Source: Diatrype stigma
Lineage: Eukaryota > Ascomycota > Sordariomycetes > Xylariales > Diatrypaceae
Assembly (NCBI GenBank): GCA_022225965.2
Contig: JAKJXP020000074.1
Span: 180,051 to 244,050 of the forward strand
Reading direction: 5' to 3'
DNA: 64,000 bases
The first letter of the stretch is position 1. Every line of letters starts with the position of its first letter. Below, piece by piece: positions 12,701 through 25,576 of the stretch. The translations under genes were made by a program, and so were the position numbers. The notes beneath the pieces are model-generated. The model ran no database searches and was not told the origin of the DNA. It saw nothing but the letters and a program-made list of their open reading frames with translations.

Positions 12701-14817
12701 GCCTGTAGGTGTACAATGCCTATGTAGAAGAGGTGTGGAAAGAGTGTCAAGGTCAACTAGAGGGTCGATCAGACCGCCAGTCTTGTCTAACGACAGGTAC
12801 CTAATTAATAAGTCTCTTTCATCAGCATACTTCAAGATGTCAAAGGTGGCTCACCGCTGACTAAGAGCATCCACCCCGCATACCTAAGTTCTGGCTGACA
12901 CCCAATTGGGCCCCTATTGATCGGCTCGCGATTCGATGCGTATACTCTGACTTTTGCTTCCTTATTCCCGGGACTAGCATCCAACGTGGAGAGTCTGCCG
13001 CCTAGGTTATATCCGATTCTACCAGGGCCCATCCGATCTTACCTCTCATGGCTTCTGGACAAGTGGTCCTCGGAAAGAGAGAAGCGAAATAAGGGGGCTT
13101 AAATCTCCCGAAGATCTGAGGTTTGTCAAGGTAGTATATTGTCATGTTTCATATAGCTCCATTCTTCTCCCCGGAGAGCAAAGACCACGACATCGTCCAT
13201 AAGAACCAAAATTTAAGAAAGCCCAGATGCTTCTAGATGACTTTAGTGAACTACTCCTGCCCTCTTCAACCATCAACGCCCAACATGCATCCGGCCAACC
13301 GTTAGCCCCGATAAATCAGCCGATATAATGGGGCGGCCTATACATAGCGCGGCATTGGAACACCACTTCCTTCGTCTATTCGAGTTGTCTTGTTCATACC
13401 TCTCCAACGAGATTGGAATGCGCATGCGCTTATATGGAGTCCCTCTCGTCTATTCTGTAGTTATGGGACACATCGACATCTGGCCGCTTATGCATGGTTG
13501 TGGTTGGCCCGGCCCATCCTGCAGGCTTTCTCTCGTGCATCTGCGGATCTTCGATAACAAGTCCAGAGGGAGGATAAAATTCATCGGGCGCTTGTGGGCA
13601 AGGTTGCATTGGATTCTGGAAGTGTTATACATGTGTGTTGCCGTTACCCTCCTAGATAACCCCGGTTTATTGTAAGGGTTTGGTCGAGTACAGACGAGAT
13701 GCGTCCATGCCGAAACATGGATCGCGTACTTGGTATATAGTTGGTGTTAGCATCGAAAAGATCCGAGTTGTCTCATTGGGTATTTATTATGGCCACGGCC
13801 GATGTGCTACAGCTCTCAGCACAACATGAACATGTTACGGATCCAGCCTTGAAATGCTCGGCCACTTTGAAAACCATTCGTGTTGTACAAAGATGGCATG
13901 AGAGGTCGTCGTCTAACATTACATTCCGTGTTGCGTTCTCGGGCCGTGTTAGAGGTTTCGTCCCTAGGAAGACGTCGAGCGTCCTATGGCGGTATGTAGC
14001 ACCGCGTTGTAATTCTTCGGTTACCTCGCATGAAGATCAATATATCGTATGCAGGGGGGAATACTGTCCAACCAATGTGTCGGGTATGGGAAGAGCCTGG
14101 TGCGGCGGCTCGACTGGTCAAGGTAGTCTGCGGCCACAAAAGGGGCCAGTCTGTGCGTGAGCGGATCTGAGAGTCTGCTTAGGCTAACCGTTGTGCCGGA
14201 AACAACACCATAATCTCGCGCTTCGACCGACTTGAGCCATCTATAGATGTTCTGCCGTGAGATGGAAGTCCCAGCGGCTAATTACCTAGGTATACGAGAC
14301 CTGCCTTGGCTACAACATGTTCTTGATATGACTGGGTTATTTATCCCACAGAGGTGGGTGACAGGCCTTCTAATCTTTCTGGTCTCTATATAGCCGATAT
14401 CACGAAAGGGTAAAGTTCAATGGATTGTTTGGACGGTGTCCCGGCTAGATCAGATATGCCAGGACCGTGTTTGTAAAACCGGGTTGACTACGTAATGCTA
14501 CCATGATTGTGATAGTGTCGTGTTCCTCTCGAAGAACCATTTGTTGCATTGAACCCGTTTTCATCTAAGTTGTTCTGCTTGTGAACCAAGCAGCCACGTC
14601 AGAGGCCAAAATAGCATGGCACACTTCTGGTGTGAATGGAATCTTGAACAAACCTCATGTCTCCAACGCAATCGAGCCTTTAACCGACATACGGTCGAAT
14701 ACCATCCGCTATCTTGGTCGAAGACCAGCCTGGATGCTACTCAACTAGTGCGGAGCAGTGCTATGCACGAAAATTACCAGTGAGGCGCATATTGCGCGCC
14801 GAGGTTTACTGAACCGC
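9750..14817. other. 5-kb region without a supportable gene
   Basis: Several open frames of 60-185 codons exist, but none has recognisable protein character, codon bias or splice support. Visible structure is limited to short repeats: a period-7 GTCTTGC array at about 10904-10939, GTAGGTATGTATG runs at about 11450-11500, and CCTAGGTACC palindromes near 11945-11965. Confidence 0.5.
10904..10939. repeat. Period-7 tandem repeat (GTCTTGC)
   Basis: Five near-perfect copies of GTCTTGC in a row, in noncoding DNA. Confidence 0.8.
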
Positions 14818-15733
14818 TTATCTAGCTTCTCCCTTGCATTCGGCAGCCTTGTGTCCGGGTTTCTGACAGCGATGACAAAGGATGTGTGCGGGAAGCCGAC
14901 GTGGCGAAGGAGCGCCACCCCCAGAAGATATGGAGCTCAGCCCAGAGCTAAGGCCTGGTCTATTCAGCTTGACCTCTTTCTTTCTTCGCGCCTCCCCAGC
15001 CTTTGAGACTTTCGCTCGTTCGGCGATCCTCTTCCCAAGTAAGGCTTTTCGAGCTTCACCCGCTCGTTCTGGGTCTACAGGTACTCTGGTATTCGAACCG
15101 TAAGACTTCCGTCCTGCCCCATCCATTTGTGACGAGTCTGACCCTGAAGTAGAGCCCGAGTCTGAATCGGAGGAGTCATCATCGTCCGACTTTCTGTTAT
15201 TTCGCGCCTAGAATTGGGTAAGCTACGCTCGTAGGCGCCGGTACAGCTGTACCAATGGTGAAAGTACATGCCTTCTTTTTGTCCATGTTGTAGCGGCGGA
15301 TGGCCTGGACTGAGCTATGCTCGGCACCAGGTGATCCTAGGTGGTCATCTGCATTATCCGAAGAGTCGATCTGAGCAAAGCCAACCTGCACCACGTTAAG
15401 GGGGGTTTGAACTTGACTACTCCTAGTAGCTCCAGTTTTCTGAGAGTTCAGAACCCAGCGCGCATCCCCAGACTCGGCAGCAAGTCGCACCAGAGCTTCC
15501 TCGCGCTTGCGCTCTTCCTCGGCAAGGGCCTTCTTGACTGCGGCTTGATCTACCAGGGCATCTATGTTGTGGGGGGTCGATGGGCTGTGGGAAAGCTTCC
15601 GGCGCTTCGAAGACTTCTCGTCGGATTGAGGCGTACTTGGAGACGAAGCAGTTGATGAGACAGCTGCTCTTTGCATAAACTTCATAGTCAGTAGCCTAGA
15701 AGACATGGTTTTGGGGGGAGTTTGTGTCGCCAT
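14818..15733 (-). CDS. Mpp6-family nuclear exosome cofactor with C-terminal zinc knuckle
   Basis: Mpp6 links the Mtr4 helicase to the nuclear RNA exosome. The N-terminus SSRLLTMKFMQRAA matches the family signature (human SKNLLRMKFMQR, yeast SSRVMNMKFMKF). A KRRK nuclear-signal-like patch, an acidic D/S-rich stretch and a Lys/Arg-rich stretch follow. The protein ends in a CCHC-type knuckle, CHRCQKPGHKAAEC, which yeast and human Mpp6 lack. Exon 1 is 15733-15272 and exon 2 is 15207-14818, giving 283 residues. The frame closes only if the intron begins with GC (AAG then GCATGT); without splicing the frame stops after 178 residues and loses the knuckle. It is divergent from the complex I gene at 16259, with 525 bp between the starts. 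Confidence 0.8.
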
Positions 15734-16258
15734 GATGCTACGAGTGAGAGAAGCCTAGGAGCCCCTCTTGCTTTCTTGCTCTGAAATGTGAGGTGAAAAA
15801 ACGACTATTGATGATAAGCACTGGCTACATAGGCAGGCTAGGTCCTCAGATAGACGATGTGTATGGGCGTACAGCAGAGGTGTAGGTATGCCCTTGCCAT
15901 GGAATGAATGTATGTGTAGGTATATTGGGTGTTCGAATGCTGAAATTAACGGAGTAGGTACGTTCTCAGTTGGGCACTCAAGTCGCGCCTGCACAATGAG
16001 AAAATTCAGTGGAGCCTCTGTCCAATGTTGCTTATCGCCGAAAGAACATAGAACCGAAGTGGCCCGAGCTCTGTCAATCGCTAGCAGCTCAGCTACCGGC
16101 TACCCGACAGGGCGCTGGACAGGGCTCGGGACAGGGCTCTCTAACTAAATTGCTTCAAGCTCCTTCCAATCAACCTTATTAGATATCCAATCCTACCAAA
16201 ACGACCGACCACAGCAAACCCCCAGACAGCAATCGCTTCGGTAGCGACAGCAAGCACA
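15734..16258. promoter_or_regulatory. Divergent promoter region (Mpp6-like / complex I subunit)
   Basis: These 525 bp separate two start codons on opposite strands and presumably contain both promoters. I cannot identify specific factor sites beyond short GTAGGTAT-like tracts. Confidence 0.5.
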
Positions 16259-16959
16259 ATGCTTTCGCGTGTGACGCTCCGGACGTCGCTGCAGCTGTCC
16301 CAGCGGACGCGCGCAGCCCAACGAACCTTATCCACCTCCGCCCGCCTGTTCGACGCTACAACTCCCATCAAGAAGGGCGAGACGACGCCCGAGGTCAAGG
16401 GAGAGGAGGACTCGCTGGGTGTCACCGAGAACGAAGAGAGAGGCCTGTCCCAGGCGCCCAACCGGAAGGAGATCTGGTCACGGAGTCAGAAACCCAGGGC
16501 TGCGGCCATGCAGGGGCCGAGATTCGAACAGACCGACTTCAGTCTTCAAGTACGACGGCTTCACCAACATCCCGTACAGTTCCATGGGGCATGGGATGAA
16601 TGCTAACGTCTGATGCAGCCCCAAGCCTTGGCCGCGATTGAACTTATTCATAAGCAACCCGTCCGATGGACCCACGACCAAGTGGTGGCCTGCGATGGCG
16701 GCGGTGGCCCGGCTGGACACCCTAGGATCTTTATTAACACGGACAAGCCAGAAATTGCGACATGTAACTACTGCGGGCTTCCATTTGTGAGTTCATCCAC
16801 AAACCAAGCTGAGCCGAGAGTCCTATGCACTCCGAGAGGAAGGGCCTACGGGGTTGGCAGAATTCATACGTATGATCTAACTAACCAAATTCTCAGGCAA
16901 ATGAGCACAACCGGAAACACCTAGAAGCACTACCACAAACCTCTTATCCTCTAGCATAG
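16259..16959 (+). CDS. NADH:ubiquinone oxidoreductase zinc-binding subunit (NDUFS6/NUMM homologue), mitochondrial
   Basis: This is an accessory subunit of respiratory complex I in the mitochondrial matrix arm. Exons are 16259-16549, 16619-16786 and 16897-16959, giving 173 residues with all phases 0. The N-terminus (MLSRVTLRTSLQLSQRTRAA, then TLSTSARLF) is a typical import presequence rich in Arg and Ser. The conserved C-terminal zinc domain reads VACDGGGGPAGHP, then CNYCGLPF and ANEHNRKHLE; Cys, His and the CxxC pair are the expected zinc ligands. Family assignment is secure from this block. The gene shares a 525-bp divergent promoter region with the Mpp6-like gene. Confidence 0.95.
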
Positions 16960-17374
16960 GCCGGATATGGAATGTTAGAATATGTCAATTAGGGATGCTT
17001 TACATTGACATCGTCCGGAAATATCCTGATGGGCGCACTCTGAAGCCAGTTAGGCTTGTACATATGTGACCAGAAATTAGTTCATGCTGGCTTTTAGACG
17101 AGGTTCTGGTATATCCCAGATGCAAAATGGACTACCCAGTGTAGAATGATCAAGCGTTGTTACGATATATCTGCATTGGCTCTTCGATCCAACCATAGGC
17201 GGGCTGCGCGGGCAGGCAGGCGTGGTGGTAAATGACGCTGATATCTGCTTCTCAATGATTGGTGGCATCGATACATCAACTAGTGGACCTCCACCTACAT
17301 AATGCCAAGCTATAAGTCACTAACCTGAGTTAACCCCACCAAAAAGCTCCCACCACAGCCAAACCCACGAAGCT
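16960..17374. other. Intergenic region
   Basis: These 415 bp lie between two plus-strand genes. I see no gene or clear regulatory motif. Confidence 0.5.
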
Positions 17375-18141
17375 ATGCCGTCATCCACAACCACCCACAA
17401 CATCTACAGCCTCCTCCTCCTAACTCTCCTACTGGTCGCACTCTTCCCCGGCGCATTCCACTACCTGATCGTCACATTGCCAATCTCGCTCCTCTTCCCG
17501 TCACCACCCCCACCCCTACCACCACCACCACCACCGATCATGTCTTGGTCCCAGAAAGAGTTCACGCTGCCCCCGCGTTCGCGGGGCTCCTACCTCGTGA
17601 CGGATCACATCGTCAGCCAGCTGCCGGAAATCCGGAACTACCGGGTCGGGCTCCTGAACCTGTTCGTCAAGCACACGAGCTGCGCGCTCAGTCTCAACGA
17701 GAACTGGGACGACGACGTCCGCGCCGACATGAGCGATGCCCTCGACCGCATTGCGCCCGCCGCGGGGCCCAAGGGCGAGGAGCTGTACCGGCACAACGCT
17801 GAGGGGCCCGATGACATGCCGGTACGTGATTTTTCTCTCTTTTTTTTCTTCGCCAACTTGAGACGCTCTTCCTCATAATGCGCGGATAATGGGGCGGGCG
17901 CGCCAGGCGCCGGGGGGTTTCCAGTGTGGGCTCCATTCGTAAAGAGGTTCCAATCTAATAGGATTGCCATCCACACATCTAGGCACACATCAAGAGCGCA
18001 TTGGTTGGCGCGAGCGTCACAATCCCAATCAAGGACGGCCAGCTTGCGACCGGAACGTGGCAGGGCGTTTGGTATCTCGAATTCCGCCAGGTGAAGCATA
18101 CGAGAAGAGTCGTGGCAACCATCCAAGGGGAGAAAGCATGA
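17375..18141 (+). CDS. YjbQ/UPF0047 family protein with N-terminal hydrophobic extension
   Basis: This is a small conserved protein. Bacterial relatives show weak thiamine-phosphate synthase activity, but the true role is unsettled. Exons are 17375-17821 and 17983-18141, giving 201 residues. Family signatures are clear: FVKHTSCALSLNENWD, YRHNAEGPDDMPAHIKSAL, TIPIKDGQLATGTWQGVW and a C-terminal VVATIQGE. The core starts at MSWSQKEFTLPPRSRGSY. Upstream, an in-frame ATG adds 55 residues: a strongly hydrophobic stretch (LLLLTLLLVALF to SLLF) followed by a proline run. Translation may begin at 17375, giving a membrane-anchored form, or at the internal ATG at 17540, giving the ordinary soluble length of about 146 residues. 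Confidence 0.9.
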
Positions 18142-18926
18142 ACTCCGCGCCATAACACCTATCACTACGTAGAACAAGCTCGAGGTGTCCCGACTCGAAT
18201 ATCGGATTCGACCGTGTGAACCAGCCTGTACTGCTGCGGTCACGCTTGGCGGCACTTCAACTACGAGCTCATGAGCGTGGCATGAAGCCGGATTTGCGAA
18301 CCGGCTGGCGGGGTACTCCCTACTATACCCATCGAAGATTCTTGCCGTATATGCAGTCGCCTTAGGAGCAAGCGATGGTGGCATGAAACCAGAGATGGTG
18401 CTTGACCCATAGCCATGTTAGGATTGCATTCAGGCTTCAAACTCTTATTGAAAGAGATGCTGATAAGAAATGGAGTAAAACTTACTATATTATACTGTTG
18501 TGGTCTTGTTATCTGTAGACGGTTTTGAAAAGCACACCCTTTTGATTGTGACTTGTCGTAGGACCCCTCTCATGTCATAGCCCTATCACACTGCCATTCC
18601 GTGATCCCTCGAATCGATTGTTAGGCACTAAGGAAGAAACAAAATGGGGAAGAAAATCACAATTGCATTGATACTCAGTATGGATGAATACCAGGTCTCT
18701 ACCTTGGAGTAATTCTCTCCTTTCATCCTCCAGCTTGGCATTCTAATACAAACCCATCGCAATAGATGGGACCTTTCTATCCCTTCTGCCCAGCCAGCTG
18801 CGGTAGCGCTAAACTATAAGTGCACCTGGAAACGCGACATGCCCTTGCGACGCCGTACGCCAATGATGATTTTGCTACAATAACTCCAACAACGCCAGTA
18901 CGCTATTACGACTGATGGCCGTCCCA
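18142..18926. other. Intergenic region between convergent genes
   Basis: These 785 bp hold the 3' ends of the YjbQ-like (+) and CFIm25 (-) genes. No gene is visible. Confidence 0.5.
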
Positions 18927-19858
<932 letters not shown>

Positions 19859-20260
19859 CTTGTGGGCACTGGCTGTTGTCTTCGTGTTTCTGTCCGGTCC
19901 GCGGTGTTTGTGTCGGGTGTCCTGGTAATGGTAATGAGTGGCCTGATCGGAATAGGTTGGTACGACGCGCTGGACATGCAGGGTTGATGGTTTGCAGCCT
20001 TGCCGAATTGTTTGTCAATTGAACAAGGGAGCAACGAAGCTGTCCTAAACAGGAAGGCGGTCAAAGCTTCGGCTCTTGGGACAAGTACCTAGGTACCTAG
20101 GTACCAACACCCCTATTTCCAGCACCTCTACATCGTACCTTCCTCAACCACGATCAGCAGTCTTGTGATGACATGCCCAAGCATCTGCCCTTTTGCTAAA
20201 TAAAGCATCAAACGAGTGTTTGCTATGATTACAACAAAAACTGTGTAAACCCCACGTAGT
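19859..20260. other. Intergenic region
   Basis: About 400 bp upstream of CFIm25. It contains a run of overlapping TACCTAGGTACC palindromes at about 20087-20104; nothing else is recognised. Confidence 0.5.
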
Positions 20261-20715
20261 TCACATCTTCGTAAGAATCGTAGCTCCAATTGGATACCCG
20301 AGGTTTGCAGCAAAAGCCTCGTCCGGTCTCTCAGGAGGTTCATGCCTTATTTGTCCTTCCTCTTGAAGTCTGAAGCTCACCATATTGCACAATCCACGGA
20401 ATATTACTCGACTTACCTGCGAGTTTTCTCTCTGGTAAATTCTAATACGAGCAAGGCAACAATCTGATCTTCGAGTTGGTAGGGTGCTGTTGTAAGCAGC
20501 ATCTCCATCCACATATCTCCTAGCATGACCTGAAATTGATAGCCATTTCTGGTTATCTTGAAGAATCTCCCAAGCCTTCCAAAATATTTCATGCCATTCT
20601 TTTCAGCACAGGTCAACAACTCGTGGGGTAAAGCCCTGTTGCCCTGTCTACCATTCAGACTACCAACATCATCTACCGGCATTACACTTCCAAGGTTTAC
20701 GAGCACATCTTTCAT
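20261..20715 (-). CDS. Small hypothetical protein, two exons
   Basis: I do not recognise this family. Two frames join cleanly across a 47-bp GT-AG intron (donor CAG|GTAAGT): exon 1 is 20715-20417 and exon 2 is 20369-20261, giving 135 residues and ending ATILTKM. The middle part, KYFGRLGRFFKITRNGYQFQ followed by a hydrophobic LLTTAPYQLEDQIVALLVLEF, reads like a folded protein rather than random translation. The consensus donor and exact frame closure support a real gene, but no homologue comes to mind. It is divergent from the large GTPase gene at 21236. Confidence 0.4.
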
Positions 20716-21235
20716 ACCTCACTGCCAGAATTGGTACCTTTGGAGCTATCTAACTCTCCTCTTTCTGCAGTACATGCCCAACCAACCTTTTCAATTAGTA
20801 CCACTCTCGGACCAGCAGACATGCACCCACTAGATGGTATATGCTTTTTCTTCCCGTCAAGAACAACAGGTACCCAAGACTACTATCACTGTTCGGCAGT
20901 AGTAACTACCTTCTACAGCTCTCCAATTCCTCGACATTGGTTACGAGGATCAAACATCTCTTCACAATTCCACTATCCTCGTTTCTTCCCTTCTATATGT
21001 CATTTTGATGAGGACCCTATCTTTACTTCAGTCAACAGCAGCTTTTCTTCCCAACCCCACAAGTAATCCTGCTCAGTCGCATGATAGTACCACCAAGGTA
21101 TCATTTGTTTCGACATTGATTCAGTTCAGAAGTTAACGCGGGACATCGTTGAAGTTTCGTCTTTCAACAAGTTGATACAAACATTCCAAGGAACCAGGTC
21201 TACAGCCCCCAAACGAGCTAAGAGTATCACAGGGC
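20716..21235. promoter_or_regulatory. Presumed divergent promoter of the GTPase and the small hypothetical gene
   Basis: These 520 bp separate opposed start codons. A plus-strand frame at 20731-21066 runs through it but looks pyrimidine-rich and noncoding. No specific sites were identified. Confidence 0.4.
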
Positions 21236-24200
21236 ATGCCCGACACAATGGATCATCGGTCCTCTGCCGACCGTACATCTATAAAGAGTGGTACTACTTC
21301 TTCGGAGCCAATGGAGACCACTAGTAATGAGAATGGCGAGCACACTTTCCCTAGCCTACAAGAGGCTATGGCATCGACGTCAGTAGAAAGCCTTGAACAT
21401 TACACTACGGTTGGCATCAATGCTGCCAATGATATAATCCAGTGCCTCAATCCTGCCAAGCACAGCAGAGATGCGTTTCACTGGATGAAGTCACTTGAAG
21501 GTCTCCTGCAACAATCTAAACGACCACAGTACATCCTGGGGGTCATTGGCGCAACTGGACACGGCAAGAGCTCTCTCATCAACTCACTACTTGGGGAGGC
21601 TCAATTGGTCCCAACGAATTGTATGCGAGCTTGTACGGCTGTGGTCACTGAAGTTTCTTGGAACCCCTCTGAGAACCCCAACGAGTGCTACGTCGGACAT
21701 ATAGAGTTCATATCCGTGGACGAGTGGCGCTCTGAGCTTGACCAGCTTTTCTCAGACCTCACGCTATCAAGTGGCGAGCTGGTAGGCGAGACGAACAATA
21801 AATCTACTGATGCAGGAGTGGCATGGGCAAAGATCAAAGCCGTTTACCCCCGTATCACCAGCAAAAATCTTGCGGAGACCAACGCAGATACCCTGATCAA
21901 CGACCCCAGTATAACGAATCTCCTTGGCTCTACCAAGACTATATATGGCGCCACCGCTAAGACCTTTTACAAAGACATTCGAACCTATGTTGACAGCAAA
22001 CAAAAACCTTCGGCCGCAGACAGCGAGGACAGTACTCATGACGACCGTGATAAACCCAATAATGACAGCTTACAGAACGAGAATGATGTCGAGTTCGAAG
22101 ATGACGAGACTGTGAACGGCGATAGCGAATATGTCGAGGGACGTTCGGCCGTAAAGGAGCGAATCATGGAGTTATGGCCACTGATCAAAGTCGTCAAGAT
22201 CCAGACGAAAGCAGATGTCTTGTCTACAGGGGCTACCATCGTGGATTTGGTAGGTTTGAACATGAATCATCTCGCGAAGTATAAGTCTTACTGACAAATC
22301 AAGCCTGGTGTCGAAGACTCGAATGCTGCCCGCGCAGCCATCGCCAGCAAGTACATCGAAAAGTGTCACGGCATATGGATCGTTGCTAGCATTCAACGAG
22401 CCGTGGACGATAACTCGGCGCAAAACCTCCTCGGTCGATCATTCAAGCAACAGATGCAGCTGGACGGCAACTTATCTAATATTTCCTTTATCTGCTCCAA
22501 GACAGATGATATCAGTATTGGAGAAGCTGTTGAGTCCCTGGGTCTGCACAAGGAAAATGCACGGGTAACTACAAGGTCGGAGGCAATGAAAAGTTGGGAG
22601 GCATCCAACCAAATACAACTTGAGTACGATGCGGAGTACTCGGACACCCTCTCGAAGTTCTCTGGTGAGATCGACCGGAGTCTTTCACAATGGGAGAAAT
22701 TGGAGCTCCGCCAGAGAGATGGTAAACCTGTCCGTTCATCGGAAATAATACTGAGAAAGCGCAAGGCTAGTAGTCGCAGTATTAGAGCCAACAAACGTCA
22801 AAAGTTAGGGTCCCCAGACGGAGAGGATGCTGCTCAGAAACATTCTTCATTCGACGATCTCTTAGACCAATTGAAGAAAGAAGAGCCCCATTTGCCAGGA
22901 GACCAAACATTGGATGGGGATCAAATCCGTTCTATGATCGAGTATCTCAGATCTAAGAAGAATGCGGCGATTGATGAGAAAGAAGCATTAGACGATCAGG
23001 TCGATAACGCCATTCAGGAGCATGAGAAGCTTTGCGAATCCGCGTCGCAGGCGCAGAGAAACCTAGAAGCTGTATGCATTCGCAGACGAAACGAATATGC
23101 TCGCGAGACTATTCGAAATCATTTCGCCCTCGGATTGAAAGAGTAAGTAAATTCTAGTTTTCTAAAGCTAATACTAGAGACTAATCGAGGATAGGCTTGA
23201 CCAGGACGCCACTCAGCAAGAAGATCCCGAACTTTTCGACCCAGAGGAGTTGCGTCGAGATTACGAAGACGTGGCGAACAAATTACGGGTATTTTGTGTC
23301 AGCAGTCGAGCATACCAATCACTCTGTGGTCTAGTCAAAGCTCACAACCCGAGTCTTGGTTTTGAAAGTCATGAAGCAACTGGAATACCCCAGCTCATAT
23401 CACATGCGAAAGTTCTTACAGAAAGCCGGCGTACCCAGACATGTGTTCAATTTCTGAATGACTTCCTTCAGAATATGAACTCTTTGCGTCTGTGGGCGAT
23501 GCAGGGCGAAGACGAGATTTGTCTCACCGATGAGGAGAAACAGGCTCAAGTGGACGATGTAAAGTCTGCCTTGGTGGCCTTGGAGGAAGTATGCATTCAT
23601 TTCTCTGTGTATCGTATGACCTTCATCATCGTCCGCTAACATTGTTCGCAGGATATCAAGAAAGCGGTATTTGAGTTTGTCGAAACTTGCCACGGAATTA
23701 TCACGAACAAGTTATTCAAGCGTCTACAAAGTTCAGTCGCTAAAGCCATCAAGAAAGCCCCCAAGATTGCTGAAAAGTGGCCTTCGTATGCTAAAGGAGA
23801 TGGAGGCTTGCCATGCCTATCATACAGAGCGACTTGTCGCCGGATGTAAGATATAATTTCCATACGTATAACTACATGTTACTAACTGATTCTAGGGGTG
23901 TATTCTCGGGAAAGAATGGCCCTCGAGATTTCAACGAAGGTGTGCCCCTGAAGCTTGAGTTTATATGCCTGGAATAGTTGCAGTGTAATTTAGTACTGAC
24001 GCTGAACCGAAAACAGATCTCATATTCCCACTAAAGCAAAGGCTTGCCAATTCTTGGGAGCAAAGTTTTACCAAGAAGATACCAGAAGCATTGGAGAAAT
24101 TCACGAAGACTACCGAGAAGCTAATGCGGTCTCTTCATAAGCACATCAAAGCTCAGTTGCAGCAGAAGAGCACATTTACTAGTATCAATATACTCCAAAC

Positions 24201-24772
24201 TCAGCTGCAGGCTCGTGCTGAGGGCCTCACCCACATGGCCAAAGAATTTAATGGCGACGTTACCACGCTCCAGCGAGAAGCAAACCGAGGATTCCACCCT
24301 GCAATCATGGGAGCTATGTCGAAAACGTATCAAGATTGCGCTGAAGAATGCGGTAAGTGCTCCTAAACACGAGCAGTATTGTTCCATACGTTAGACTAAT
24401 GGAACGAAAGGACGTGGATGCTTTGAGCGTATGAAGAAGAAGATGAACAGTGATCTCCGAGACCACGCGCTACTTATTTTCAACGCAGCAGCAGACCCCG
24501 TCAAATCTGACCTTACGGAGTTATGTCTCCATCTCAAAACCGAACTAGAGGAAAAGACCGCCAGTATCCTGGACAACATGACCGAAGATTACTCTAATCT
24601 TATCGCGGGGCGAGACGTGACGAAGGAGTCGAAGAACGCGCGACGTGAAGTGGCCCTGCTTCTTGAAGGCCTGGATGCTCTCTTCGAGCATGCGTTGCGG
24701 ATCAACATTGAACCCTGCCTTCCTGGAACTTCAGCAGGCGAGGACGTACCCATCAAACGCGAGTCTGAGTAG
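21236..24772 (+). CDS. SLIP-GC-like large GTPase (dynamin-superfamily G domain)
   Basis: Seven exons assemble to exactly 1060 residues: 21236-22249, 22304-23142, 23195-23588, 23652-23845, 23896-23939, 24017-24352 and 24411-24772. The P-loop GATGHGKSS lies at residues 105-113 and the SLINSLLG helix follows. The G3 motif DLPG is created across intron 1 (DL before it, PG after it). A G4-like SKTDD follows. The rest is long and helical with coiled-coil character, plus a bipartite basic patch (RKRKASS to NKRQK) suggesting nuclear location and a conserved CRRMGVFSG...GPRDFNED block. The architecture resembles animal nuclear GTPase SLIP-GC (NUGGC) and its many fungal relatives; I infer the link from motif order. 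Fungal function is unknown. Confidence 0.8.
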
Positions 24773-25555
24773 CACTTGAATCGATCCGAATTTAGTGCTG
24801 AACGAAGAGTATCAAGTCCGTTCTGAACGGCTTAACACAGCAAAGCCATTGGATGAGCTCATTTGGATGGTCGGGCTTACACGTACCCGGTGCTTTTGTA
24901 AAAAGATCTCGTGAAAGGGATGCAATCGGAGTGAGGAGAGGATCTATCGGCTATATGATTTTTCTCCCGGTAGCTAGGCCCACGATAGTCATCAAGACCT
25001 CACTGGAGGGACTTCTTTTCGTTATTCCCAGCTTCCCCTTAACTCAGCTTAGGTAACGATTCTCTTGGCCCATTATGGAGCCCCTTAGCTAGGAACTCTT
25101 ACGAATGAATTCATCAATTATACATGTTCCCCATCATCTGGCCGTGCATTATATATTTCCGGGTGAGCTATTATATCGTCCTATGTAGACAAGCCAAATA
25201 ATTCGCGTGTAGCTACATGCATCTAATGAGCTGTGGCAAGAAACATCCCCCGAGTCTTAAGATTATTTTGGTATAGTATTTATGGAAATGATCATTCGTG
25301 TATCTTTAGTTTAGTGAGGGACGTCAAAATACCGGCCACTGACCCCCGATTTTCAGTTATATCTAGTAATTTCCATCCCCCCAGATTCGGGGGTCCTTGC
25401 GAGAAGGAAACCGGTGAACTGATCCACACACACCCCCCCAATCCAACGCACATCAATCGGTGGTAAGGATAGGGAGTATCTAATTCCTATTCGTCAACCC
25501 ACCCACTCATTCGTCAATCCAGGCAGACGGACGGACATAACACGACAGACATACC

Positions 25556-25576
25556 TAACATGACATGACATGACAT
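25556..25576. repeat. Period-5 tandem repeat (CATGA)
   Basis: About four copies of ACATG/CATGA, noncoding. Confidence 0.7.

Noticed and set aside
13328..14160. Two plus-strand frames of 115 and 139 codons
   Set aside because: Mixed composition but no family resemblance, splice context or codon bias; likely chance.
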